This document shows, piece by piece, positions 56,399 to 64,000 of a DNA stretch of 64,000 nt (position 1 is its first letter; every line of letters begins with the position of its first letter). The notes beneath the pieces were generated by a model, which was given only the letters and a program-made list of their open reading frames with translations, ran no database searches and was not told the origin of the DNA. The translations under genes and the position numbers were made by a program. The stretch is from Sipunculus nudus (lineage: Eukaryota > Annelida > Sipuncula > Golfingiida > Sipunculidae). Location: the NCBI GenBank assembly GCA_026874595.1, contig JAPPUL010000079.1, positions 1,545,001 through 1,609,000 of the forward strand, written 5' to 3'.

Positions 56399-57224
56399 TT
56401 TGATATTTGTTGAGGATTATTATTCGCTTTATAGACGAAACCTTTATCATCGCTCTGATAGTCATATTGCCAATATTCATTACCTTAAAATCGCTTTTCA
56501 GAAGGCTTTGTCAAATAAATGGTGGGCTCATCCTGTTAAAGTTTTCTCATATTTTAGATTCAATTGGAAAACTACATTAAATGGTTATACTCAGGCTCAG
56601 CATGCTAAATATAAAGAACTTCTTAAAATGAGACTTGCTTTTTTACTCACTAAAGAATATCTGGACCTCGGTGCGCGTTATGACAAAGAAAATATTTATT
56701 GGTTTAATATTGAGCAGATTGAGACTGACAAAACTAAAGAACATCATATCTTACGAGGGTTTACAATCGCTTCTACTTGTTACAAGGAGGCTGCTAAATA
56801 CTTTTTCTTAACTAAAGAATTTTCTCGGAAATTACAAGAAGATATTTATCAGAACCAGCTTTTATTGGATAAGAAAGAGAGTGAGACGGGCGTTCCTTTT
56901 AGCAAAATTAATATGTTTGACTCTATGGGAGGGGATATTGATAGCATGTTGAATGAGGCTTATGAAATTTATTTCGGCGGCTCTATGATTGAAGAGGACC
57001 ATCCTTCACTGCAAAATAAGAAAATTAAGCTTTCTATTCCCATTGAGCAGTATGTAGAAAAAGTCAATTTGTATAAGAAAAATAAAAAGTACTTTCACAA
57101 AGAGGCTTATCCCAAGTATAATTACTCTAAAATTATTAGAGATAGACTCTTTAATTTAGATGCTAAAAAACGTAAATTTAATACATTACTAACGTTGATT
57201 AAGAATAAACAAAATAAAAATTAA
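56280..57224 (+). CDS. Hypothetical secreted protein upstream of the sigma/CHAT genes
   Basis: 314 residues with a clear signal peptide (IIIFRITLTILLFLAF...INA, cleavage near residue 27). The mature part is rich in Tyr, Phe and Lys and mostly helical, with no family I recognise. It has T-ending codons throughout and no Shine-Dalgarno; GATAAC lies just upstream of TTTTTATG. It shares codon style with the sigma factor gene that follows 111 bases later, so the two may be one acquired block, but co-regulation is unproven. Confidence 0.65.
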   Translation: MQTTKIIIFRITLTILLFLAFVSDINASLKDYYFVPQRRALIFVEDYYSLYRRNLYHRSDSHIANIHYLKIAFQKALSNKWWAHPVKVFSYFRFNWKTTLNGYTQAQHAKYKELLKMRLAFLLTKEYLDLGARYDKENIYWFNIEQIETDKTKEHHILRGFTIASTCYKEAAKYFFLTKEFSRKLQEDIYQNQLLLDKKESETGVPFSKINMFDSMGGDIDSMLNEAYEIYFGGSMIEEDHPSLQNKKIKLSIPIEQYVEKVNLYKKNKKYFHKEAYPKYNYSKIIRDRLFNLDAKKRKFNTLLTLIKNKQNKN

Positions 57225-57335
57225 CTGTTTTTTTCTATATTTTTGTAATAATTCTATTGCTTAGCATGTATTAAAAGAGTATTTGTATTTCGTATCTTTT
57301 TTGTTTAATTTATTTTATACCTTTTAAAGTTTATT

Positions 57336-58196
57336 ATGGATGATCATATTCAGAAAGCTTATTTCAAATATATTAACGATAGTTCACAGATGAATTTCAG
57401 GCTCTTATTCACTCTTGCTCATAAGCAGCTTTTACAATTCTTAGTTGCTAAAAAGATGATGTTCGATGATGCTGAGGACCTTTTACAGGATTTCTTTATT
57501 AGAGAATTTGATCAGTGTCTTAAGACTTATGACCATAATAAAAAACGCAGCTTCTTTAATTTTATGAGGCATATCGTTTTCTTGCGTTACCTTTCATTTT
57601 ATGACTTGAATAGATTTAAAAAAGAAATCCCTATACAACAAGATCAACAGGACTTAACCAATATTTTACATGATAATTACTCATATGAGGAGAACTTAAT
57701 TGCTAAGTTCGTTCAAAATGAAGTCATCTTTTTATTTCGTGACCTTATTTTGTCTATTGAAAATCAAAATCATCGCTTTGCTTTTATTCTTAAATTGTGT
57801 TTGCCTATCACTTTGTCATCTAAAGAAGCCGCTTCCATTCTAGGTTGTAGCACTTCTACTTATAATACTTGGATTCATCGGGCAAGCAAAAATTTATTTT
57901 ATAATCTTAAAGATTTGCAGAAGAGTGGCAAGCTTAAATTTGACCTTAATGACGCTTATCACATCTTAAAGAGCAAAATTCAGAACAAAGCGTTTTCTAT
58001 TGATACTAAAATGCTTTTTAAAATTAAAGATATGAAGACTAAAGAGATTTTGGAGCTTAAACTTTTTTATAAAATGGCAAGTGACTCTATTGCTTCTAAA
58101 ATGGCTTTGTCGACTAAGCAGGTAAATGAGACTTTTAGAAAAGGTATGTTTGAATTGCTTAATTTACTTAGTAAAAGTGAAATTTTATTGAGTTAA
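57336..58196 (+). CDS. Sigma-70 (ECF-like) RNA polymerase sigma factor
   Basis: 286 residues, longer than the 180-200 usual for ECF sigma factors. A region-2-like domain spans about 20-92 (DDAEDLLQDFFIREF is the polymerase-contact helix; RSFFNFMRHIVFLRYL follows). A first region-4-like helix-turn-helix is at 145-192 (SSKEAASILGCSTSTYNTWI), and a second very similar one at 236-278 (ILELKLFYKMASDSIASKMA, then LSTKQVNETFRKGMFELL). Either could read the -35 element. It starts a same-strand series with a 148-residue protein and a TPR-CHAT protease. T-ending codons differ from the local norm. Confidence 0.82.
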   Translation: MDDHIQKAYFKYINDSSQMNFRLLFTLAHKQLLQFLVAKKMMFDDAEDLLQDFFIREFDQCLKTYDHNKKRSFFNFMRHIVFLRYLSFYDLNRFKKEIPIQQDQQDLTNILHDNYSYEENLIAKFVQNEVIFLFRDLILSIENQNHRFAFILKLCLPITLSSKEAASILGCSTSTYNTWIHRASKNLFYNLKDLQKSGKLKFDLNDAYHILKSKIQNKAFSIDTKMLFKIKDMKTKEILELKLFYKMASDSIASKMALSTKQVNETFRKGMFELLNLLSKSEILLS

Positions 58197-58225
58197 TTCT
58201 TGTATTATTTTAGTGAGGAGGATTT

Positions 58226-58672
58226 ATGATTGATAAGGATAAACTTTTAGCTTTTATTGATGAGCTTGATGTGCCCAATAATGATGATATTATTACAAGA
58301 AGTTCTAATTCATCTACTGGTGAGCTTGACCTTGATGTTAGTCTTAGAATTATTCATAGTTTGGCTAAGCGTAATTTTAAGCTTAACTCTTCTTTGAAAG
58401 ATGCTTTTATTCAGTCTGTTGAAGAGCGCAATATGTCGCTTGAAGAAGTTCAGGACCAGTTGCAGCTCTCTGAACAGGATATTGACCATATTCTCTTGCT
58501 TGGCAACCAAGAGAATATAAAGGAGAGTATAAAAGATAAATTGTTAAAATTTATTGCTTATAATAATAAAGACTTTTCACGCGAGTTTGACAAGAATAAC
58601 GATAGCTACTTTAATGTTATTAATGACAAATTGCTTGCAAAATATTATGACTCTAAAAAGAAAAGGCAATAG
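58226..58672 (+). CDS. Small acidic protein between sigma factor and CHAT protease; candidate anti-sigma factor or substrate
   Basis: 148 residues, no membrane segment, no zinc-finger Cys/His cluster of classical anti-sigma factors. The middle contains a possible helix-turn-helix (NMSLEEVQDQLQLSEQDIDH). GAGGAGG lies just before the ATG, and the gene is 29 bases after the sigma stop and 27 bases before the CHAT start, so it is probably co-transcribed. Its position suggests it links the two. No homologue is recognised, and the role is inference. Confidence 0.65.
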   Translation: MIDKDKLLAFIDELDVPNNDDIITRSSNSSTGELDLDVSLRIIHSLAKRNFKLNSSLKDAFIQSVEERNMSLEEVQDQLQLSEQDIDHILLLGNQENIKESIKDKLLKFIAYNNKDFSREFDKNNDSYFNVINDKLLAKYYDSKKKRQ

Positions 58673-58699
58673 AATATTAAGTAGTCTAGATGTTTTAGT

Positions 58700-61075
58700 A
58701 TGATTCCTTCTAAAGACCAGATTGTTAGACAAATAAATCTTGCTATACGACAATTTGAAAATAAAAATGATCTAGACGCTTTTTCCAACCTTGAGACAGC
58801 GTATATTATTCTAGGTTTATTCAAACAAACAGAACAAAATAAATCCAATGCAGTATGTACTATTGATCCTTATTTAGAAGAAAAACTTGAAATATCTCTT
58901 TTTTTAGCTGCTTACAAGGGAATTTGGTTTGCTTATTCTATTAAGCAGTTTGAACTTATGGAATATTTGACTTTCGTTGCTATCAAATTTGCCAAAAAGT
59001 ATTCCGATTTAATTCGGTTGGCTAAAGCTTATAATGGAAATGCCCTTGCGCTACACTCTTTGGGAAACCGACAGAAGGCTTCTGAATATAATCTGAAATC
59101 ACGGGATGTCTATAACCAGCTCCTTAACCATGATAGCATACTGAAGCTTTCTAAAAAGCAAATTAAGGATATTGTTCAGTCTAAAATTAAAAATGATTTT
59201 GGTCTTGTTGTTTATTTTGCTTTGCAAAATCAGTTTGATAAAGCTCTTGATATTGTCGATTCTACTATAGATATTGCGATAAAGTATTCTTTGACACTTG
59301 AGCAGGGATCTGCTTATAAGATAAAAGGTAATTTGTTTGTTTACTTTAGAAAGTATGAGCAAGCTTTTCAATTTCTTTTTGAAGCAGTTGATATATTTAC
59401 TAAAAGTAAAAATAAAAGTGCTTTTAAAAGTCTTATAGACGTTTATTTGCTAATTTGTGAGAATTATTACAAAATTGGTGATTTTGAGAGGGGTAAAAAA
59501 TATCTGGGCAACATTACTAAATTAACAGATAATGGTGACTCTGATTTACCATATCTATTTTTCTATTTAGAGGCTCAGTACCATAAGCATATAAATAATT
59601 CAAAGCTTGCTACAATCTATTCTGTGAAGGCTGCAAAGGTACTTGACAAAATAAAACATTCGATATTTTCTGAGGTTAATATTGATAGCTTCTTGGGTTA
59701 CAAAGACAAGGAAATTATATATTTTAAAGCCATCGATGGTTTAATTAAAGAAAATGATTTGATTCAGGCGGCTTCTCTATTTGAGAACTTTAGGAACAGA
59801 ATTTATATCTTGGGAGAGAAAGCTACGCATAATGCATTTAGTCTTAAAACCAAATCTTATCTATTCCTAAAAGAAAGACAGCAAATACTTGCAAAATTAA
59901 ATCCCATACAAAGTAATTCTCCTGCAGCATCTGATTCTACAATAGAGCGTCTATTAAAAAGACTATATCTTATTGATGAGAAGATATCGTTGGTTGCTAA
60001 AAAGGATTCTTTGCAAAAAGAAAGTGTGTCCAAAGAGTTTGATATAAAAGAATGGCTTAACAAAATCCCTTCTGATACGCTTGTTATAGCATATTTTTAT
60101 TACCAAGATAGTGACTTTCATATATTCATTGCTAAAAATAATATACTAAAGGTAACGTCAATATCAATATCATTTGATATTGATGTTTTAATAAGCAAAT
60201 ATCTTAAGATTGTATCTATACATAGCAATAATTCATATATTGAAGAAGCAGTTTATAAAAAACGATTATCAGAATTTTTACTAAAACCTCTAAAACCTTA
60301 TTTGAAAAATGCTAAGGACGTTATTGTAGTGCCATTTAAGAGTTTACACTCTTTACCTATACATGCATTATTTTGGGAGCATTATGACAATATTACCTTA
60401 AGCTATCTGCCAAATTTAACAGCTATTAATAATTTTAATGAGCAATTTGATTTGGCAGATGAAGCATTATTTGTCGGAGACCCGAGAAACGATTTGCCTG
60501 CATCCCGGCAAGAAGTGAAATCAATTTCAAGGTTATTTCCGAGCAAAGAAATATTACTTGGGGAAGAGGTAACTAAAGAAAAGTTTAAACAATTAATACA
60601 AAAGTTTGATATCGTACATTATAGTGGACATATACATTTTGACTCTATTTACCCCTTAAACTCTTGTATGTATCTTGCTATTCCCAATGCTCATAATGAT
60701 AGTAAAGATTATAATCTAGAGGGATACTCAGTGTTTTACCTTAAGGAAATATTTAACCTTAGTTTAAACAATATAAAATTCCTTGTGTTAGCAGGATGTA
60801 GTTCAGGTAAAGCTAGGCATTATAGAGGAGAGAGGCTAATTGGACTCTTAAATGGGTTTTTCATATCAGGTGTTAAATCTATACTTTATACATTTTGGGA
60901 TGTTGAAGATAGTGTAAGCAAAGAATTCTTAGAAAAATTCTTTACTGAAACCATGAATAATAATGGTAATAAAAAGATTGGTATGCTTAAAGCTTACAAA
61001 CACATTAAAGCAAGATATAACAAAGCATACTTTTATGCAGGATTTGGATTATACGAAGGGTGTGTTAACGAATAA
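58700..61075 (+). CDS. TPR-CHAT caspase-like protease
   Basis: 791 residues. Residues 1-about 400 are TPR-like helical repeats (FAKKYSDLIRLAKAYNGNAL, GSAYKIKGNLFVYFRKYEQA). The C-terminal CHAT domain (about 500-790) has VVPFKSLHSLPIHALFWEH, LFVGDPRNDLPASRQEVKSI, the catalytic histidine in DIVHYSGH (His644) and the catalytic cysteine in LVLAGCSSGKA (Cys700), followed by GLLNGFFISGVKSILYTFWD. Both dyad residues are intact, so it should be an active protease. The TPR part probably senses or holds a partner. It is third in the sigma factor series. Confidence 0.9.
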   Translation: MIPSKDQIVRQINLAIRQFENKNDLDAFSNLETAYIILGLFKQTEQNKSNAVCTIDPYLEEKLEISLFLAAYKGIWFAYSIKQFELMEYLTFVAIKFAKKYSDLIRLAKAYNGNALALHSLGNRQKASEYNLKSRDVYNQLLNHDSILKLSKKQIKDIVQSKIKNDFGLVVYFALQNQFDKALDIVDSTIDIAIKYSLTLEQGSAYKIKGNLFVYFRKYEQAFQFLFEAVDIFTKSKNKSAFKSLIDVYLLICENYYKIGDFERGKKYLGNITKLTDNGDSDLPYLFFYLEAQYHKHINNSKLATIYSVKAAKVLDKIKHSIFSEVNIDSFLGYKDKEIIYFKAIDGLIKENDLIQAASLFENFRNRIYILGEKATHNAFSLKTKSYLFLKERQQILAKLNPIQSNSPAASDSTIERLLKRLYLIDEKISLVAKKDSLQKESVSKEFDIKEWLNKIPSDTLVIAYFYYQDSDFHIFIAKNNILKVTSISISFDIDVLISKYLKIVSIHSNNSYIEEAVYKKRLSEFLLKPLKPYLKNAKDVIVVPFKSLHSLPIHALFWEHYDNITLSYLPNLTAINNFNEQFDLADEALFVGDPRNDLPASRQEVKSISRLFPSKEILLGEEVTKEKFKQLIQKFDIVHYSGHIHFDSIYPLNSCMYLAIPNAHNDSKDYNLEGYSVFYLKEIFNLSLNNIKFLVLAGCSSGKARHYRGERLIGLLNGFFISGVKSILYTFWDVEDSVSKEFLEKFFTETMNNNGNKKIGMLKAYKHIKARYNKAYFYAGFGLYEGCVNE

Positions 61076-61098
61076 TATAATAATAATTTATTAATAAC

Positions 61099-62640
61099 TT
61101 ATTTTGCGTATTCTGTGATTCGTGTTTCCCGTATAAGAGACACTTTGACTTGTCCCGGGAATTTCATATCCTCTTCTATCTTCTTTGCAATACTTCGTGC
61201 GACCTGCTTTGCCTGAACGTCATCAGTTGTTGTATTGTTTACAATAATTCTAAGCTCACGGCCAGCTTGTATGGCAAAGGCTTTGTCAACACCTGAAAAT
61301 CCGTATGCTATAGTCTCTAAATTCTCAAGCCTTTTAACATAATCTCCAAAAGTCGCACGTCTTGCACCAGGACGAGATGCTGATATTGCATCTGCTGTTT
61401 GGACTATAACTGATTCTGGATATTTTGGGTCAACATCAAAATGATGAGATTCAATTGCATTTATAACCACAGGACCTTCACCATACTGCCTTGCAATAGA
61501 TGCACCTGCGCTTGCATGATTACCATCTTCCGTATGTACTCCCTTCCCTATGTCATGTAGTAAGCCACCTCGTATAGATAATCTCTTATTTGCTCCAACT
61601 TCTGAGGCTATATAGCCACATATTGTTGCCACTTCTTTCGAATGAATTAATATATTCTGACCATAACTATATCTGTATCTAAGTCTTCCGACATATTCTT
61701 TTAATTCCATCGTCATGTCGTATATACCAAGCTCAAGACACGTCCTCTCGCCATCCTCTTTAATTGTCTTATCTAATTCTTTGCTAACTTGCTCATATAG
61801 CTCTTCTATCCTACTTGGATGTATTCTTCCATCGGATATTAGTTTTGTAATTGTCCTTCGTGCCTTTTCACGTCTTACGGGATCAAAACATGACAATACT
61901 ATAGCCTCTGGTGTGTCGTCTATTATTATATCTACACCTGTTAAAACTTCGAGTGTACGTATATTGCGTCCTTCCTTACCTATTATTCGGCCCTTCATCT
62001 CATTATTAGGTAGGGAAACAGACGATACACTTGCCTCTTGTGATGCCTTGGGTGCAAGTCTTTGTATAGTTGTTATTGTTATTCGTCTTGCCTCGTATTC
62101 TGCCTTTTCTTTTGCTTCATTTTCTATCTTTGATACATATTTTTCTGCATCCTTCTGTGCTTCTTTCTTTATGCTTTCTATTAATTTTTGTTTTGCTTGC
62201 TCTTTTGTATAATTTGATACTACCTCAAGCTTCTTCTCACATGCAAGCTCTGCATCTTTTAGGGCAAGGTCTCTCTTTTCTATTTTAATTTTTAAGTTAT
62301 TAAGCTCTTCTTCTTTTATTTTTAAATCTTTTTCTACTTTGTTACGAGTCCGTATAAAAGCTTCTTCTCTATCCGATAATCTCCTGTTAAGCCTCTTTAG
62401 CTCCTGCCTTTGATCCTTTAACTCCTTCTCATTCTCTTGTCGCTCCTTTAATAGCTTATTTTGACCTTCAAGCAATATCTCTTTTCTCTTATTTTCTATC
62501 TCCTTATTAGCAAGCTCCAATAACTTATTTCTTTCACTTTCCACTGTCTTTAATCTAAATCTGTCTAATATATATCTTCCGTAATAGCCTATTATAAGAC
62601 AAGCTAATACTATCACAATAGTGAATATCGATGGTTCCAA
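61099..62640 (-). CDS. rny: Ribonuclease Y
   Basis: Membrane-anchored endoribonuclease initiating mRNA decay. One N-terminal transmembrane helix (about 5-23), a long coiled coil (to about 200), a KH domain (MKGRIIGKEGRNIRTLEVLT), and an HD domain (GLLHDIGKGVHTEDGNHASA, IESHHFDVDPKYPES). Its 513 residues are the norm for the family. It converges on the CHAT gene. Confidence 0.97.
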   Translation of the reverse strand: MEPSIFTIVIVLACLIIGYYGRYILDRFRLKTVESERNKLLELANKEIENKRKEILLEGQNKLLKERQENEKELKDQRQELKRLNRRLSDREEAFIRTRNKVEKDLKIKEEELNNLKIKIEKRDLALKDAELACEKKLEVVSNYTKEQAKQKLIESIKKEAQKDAEKYVSKIENEAKEKAEYEARRITITTIQRLAPKASQEASVSSVSLPNNEMKGRIIGKEGRNIRTLEVLTGVDIIIDDTPEAIVLSCFDPVRREKARRTITKLISDGRIHPSRIEELYEQVSKELDKTIKEDGERTCLELGIYDMTMELKEYVGRLRYRYSYGQNILIHSKEVATICGYIASEVGANKRLSIRGGLLHDIGKGVHTEDGNHASAGASIARQYGEGPVVINAIESHHFDVDPKYPESVIVQTADAISASRPGARRATFGDYVKRLENLETIAYGFSGVDKAFAIQAGRELRIIVNNTTTDDVQAKQVARSIAKKIEEDMKFPGQVKVSLIRETRITEYAK

Positions 62641-62728
62641 TCTATTTTATCCTATACTTTTCCTTATATATATATTTAAAAATTACTCTTTATAAGTTCT
62701 AAAGTCAAATATATAAGCTTGCTTTTTA

Positions 62729-64000
62729 TTAACTGTTCTCAAGCTTATAGGCTATATTTAATATCATATCTTCTGCAAAATAATTACTCATTATCTGAAT
62801 GCCTATAGGTAAGTTGTCTTCGTCTTTACCATAGGGTATTGATATCGCAGGAAGGCCTACTACATTTGCACTTGCCGTGAATATATCTGATAAATACATG
62901 CTTATAGGATTAGACATTTTCTCACCCAGTTTAAAGGCTGTTGTTGGTGTTGTTGGTGCTAGTATTACATCTACAGCATTAAACGCCTTCTTATAATCAT
63001 CTTGCATTAAACGCCTTACCTTTTGAGCCTTAAGATAATATGCATCATAATAGCCGCTTGAAAGGACATAAGTGCCAAGCATTATTCGACGCTTTACCTC
63101 TTCGCCAAATCCTTTACTACGACTTTTTAGGTATGTCTCAAGCAAATTATCTTCCTTTGACCTGTAACCATAGCGTATGCCATCAAATCTACTTAAATTT
63201 GAACTTGCCTCTGCTGTTGAGATTATATAATATGTGGGAATGCTATACTGGGTATGTGGCAGGCTTATTTCCTTTAGTGTGCATCCAAGCCCTTTAAGTT
63301 TCCCCTTTGCCATCTCAAGACTTTTTTGTATTGGTTTGGGCAAATCTTTTGTGTATTCTTTTGGTATTCCTATTCTTTTGCCTTTTATATCTTTGTTTAA
63401 GTTTTTTGTGTAGTCTAGAACTGTTTTGTCTTTTGTGGTTGAGTCACTATAGTCTTTTCCGCTTATGATGCTTAGTAGTAAAGCGCTATCGTATACTGTA
63501 TTTGTTATAGGTCCTATTTGGTCAAATGATGAGGCATAGGCAACAAGGCCGTATCTTGATACTCGTCCATAGGTCGGCTTAAGCCCAACTACTCCACAAA
63601 ATGCCGCCGGTTGTCTTATTGAACCTCCCGTATCAGAACCAAGAGCAATTGGAACAAATCCAGCACTCACCAATGCCGCACTCCCTCCACTACTACCCCC
63701 CGCTGTCCTATCTAAATCTTTTGGATTCCTTACAGCTCCGTATATTGACCGCTCAGAAGAGGAGCCCATTGCAAATTCGTCCATATTACTTTTTCCAACC
63801 ATCAAAATGCCCGCTTCCTTTAGCTTTTTTACCACCGTTGCGTCAAAGGTTGCTTTGTAGTTTTCAAGTATCTTGGACCCACAACTTGTATTCTCTCCTT
63901 CAATATTTATATTGTCTTTTATTATTATGGGTATTCCAAAAAGCTCGTTTTCTAAGGCTTCTTTGTCCTTGTTTTGCAGCATTTTATCCTTATCTTTTGC
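62729..64000 (-). CDS. gatA: Glutamyl-tRNA(Gln) amidotransferase subunit A, N-terminus beyond window
   Basis: Amidase subunit that converts Glu-tRNA(Gln) (and often Asp-tRNA(Asn)) to the amide form. The Ser-cisSer-Lys triad is in FGIPIIIKDNI, AGGSSGGSAALVS and LGSDTGGSIRQPAAF. The frame stays open to the right edge (AKDKDKMLQNKDK), so the ATG at 63982 is internal and the start lies outside the window. The presence of tRNA-Asn nearby has no bearing on which substrate is used. Confidence 0.96.
   Translation of the reverse strand, partial: AKDKDKMLQNKDKEALENELFGIPIIIKDNINIEGENTSCGSKILENYKATFDATVVKKLKEAGILMVGKSNMDEFAMGSSSERSIYGAVRNPKDLDRTAGGSSGGSAALVSAGFVPIALGSDTGGSIRQPAAFCGVVGLKPTYGRVSRYGLVAYASSFDQIGPITNTVYDSALLLSIISGKDYSDSTTKDKTVLDYTKNLNKDIKGKRIGIPKEYTKDLPKPIQKSLEMAKGKLKGLGCTLKEISLPHTQYSIPTYYIISTAEASSNLSRFDGIRYGYRSKEDNLLETYLKSRSKGFGEEVKRRIMLGTYVLSSGYYDAYYLKAQKVRRLMQDDYKKAFNAVDVILAPTTPTTAFKLGEKMSNPISMYLSDIFTASANVVGLPAISIPYGKDEDNLPIGIQIMSNYFAEDMILNIAYKLENS

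Noticed and set aside
56280-61075. Full type III-E CRISPR (Craspase) locus
   Set aside because: TPR-CHAT and a sigma factor are present, but there is no gRAMP, Cas1, reverse transcriptase or repeat-spacer array. Only the protease and sigma part is comparable.

Overview
This is a gene-dense, AT-rich bacterial chromosome segment carrying mostly housekeeping genes. It has no phage, plasmid or CRISPR locus that I can see. The organism cannot be named with certainty. It has a Gram-negative-type envelope (several lipoproteins, twin-arginine and Sec exported proteins, DAP-type cell wall through dapF), RNase Y, a FapA/DUF342 protein, a long-chain citrate synthase, an archaeal-type class I aldolase, and a dissimilatory sulfur (Dsr) gene set with dsrC, dsrMKJOP and dsrEFH. 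That mix would fit a deltaproteobacterial-grade or Nitrospirota-like sulfur-cycling lineage. This placement is inference only; dsrAB, which would be most informative, is not in the window.

Layout. 0-4.3 kb: a sigma-54 response regulator (cut by the left edge), an orphan lipoprotein-like gene and a long acidic repeat protein. 4.6-11.1 kb: PEP carboxylase followed by decayed tandem copies of its own 3' end, a class V aminotransferase on the opposite strand, a TPR membrane protein and dapF. 11.4-18.6 kb: one co-directional Dsr run in the order dsrC-M-K-E-F-H-J-O-P, which encodes the sulfur carrier DsrC, the sulfurtransferase DsrEFH and the membrane complex that exchanges electrons with the quinone pool and DsrC. 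18.8-22.1 kb: a B12-binding radical SAM protein and citrate synthase. 22.4-32.6 kb, minus strand: a reduced division and cell-wall cluster (murD-ftsW-ftsQ-ftsA-ftsZ), flanked by a TPR lipoprotein, a PAS-only protein, a membrane-anchored GyrI-like protein and an acylphosphatase.

32.7-39.9 kb: a gene-free structured stretch ending in a strong terminator, a DUF2141 exported protein, rmuC, a CDGSH iron-sulfur protein, a frameshifted methyltransferase, modABC and tRNA-Asn. 40.1-47.3 kb: malic enzyme, rsmG-parA-parB and a FapA-like protein. 47.6-53.9 kb: class I aldolase, two small fibronectin-like secreted proteins (one with a duplicated 3' end), a GNAT-like protein, HU with a consensus promoter, biotin carrier protein AccB and a lipoprotein FKBP. 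54.2-61.1 kb: an HD-domain protein, a partly duplicated secreted protein gene, and then a sigma factor / small protein / TPR-CHAT protease series. 61.1-64 kb: RNase Y and the 3' part of gatA.

Three themes stand out. First, the sigma factor / 148-residue protein / TPR-CHAT protease run resembles the protease and sigma-factor arm of type III-E CRISPR (Craspase) but has no CRISPR component nearby; it could be a protease-controlled transcription switch. Second, short tandem repeats sit just upstream of many start codons, and in ftsQ and accB the repeat unit itself contains the start codon. Third, there are several recent tandem duplications of gene ends (149, 290 and 219 bp periods), and blockwise switches in strand composition that fall inside genes.
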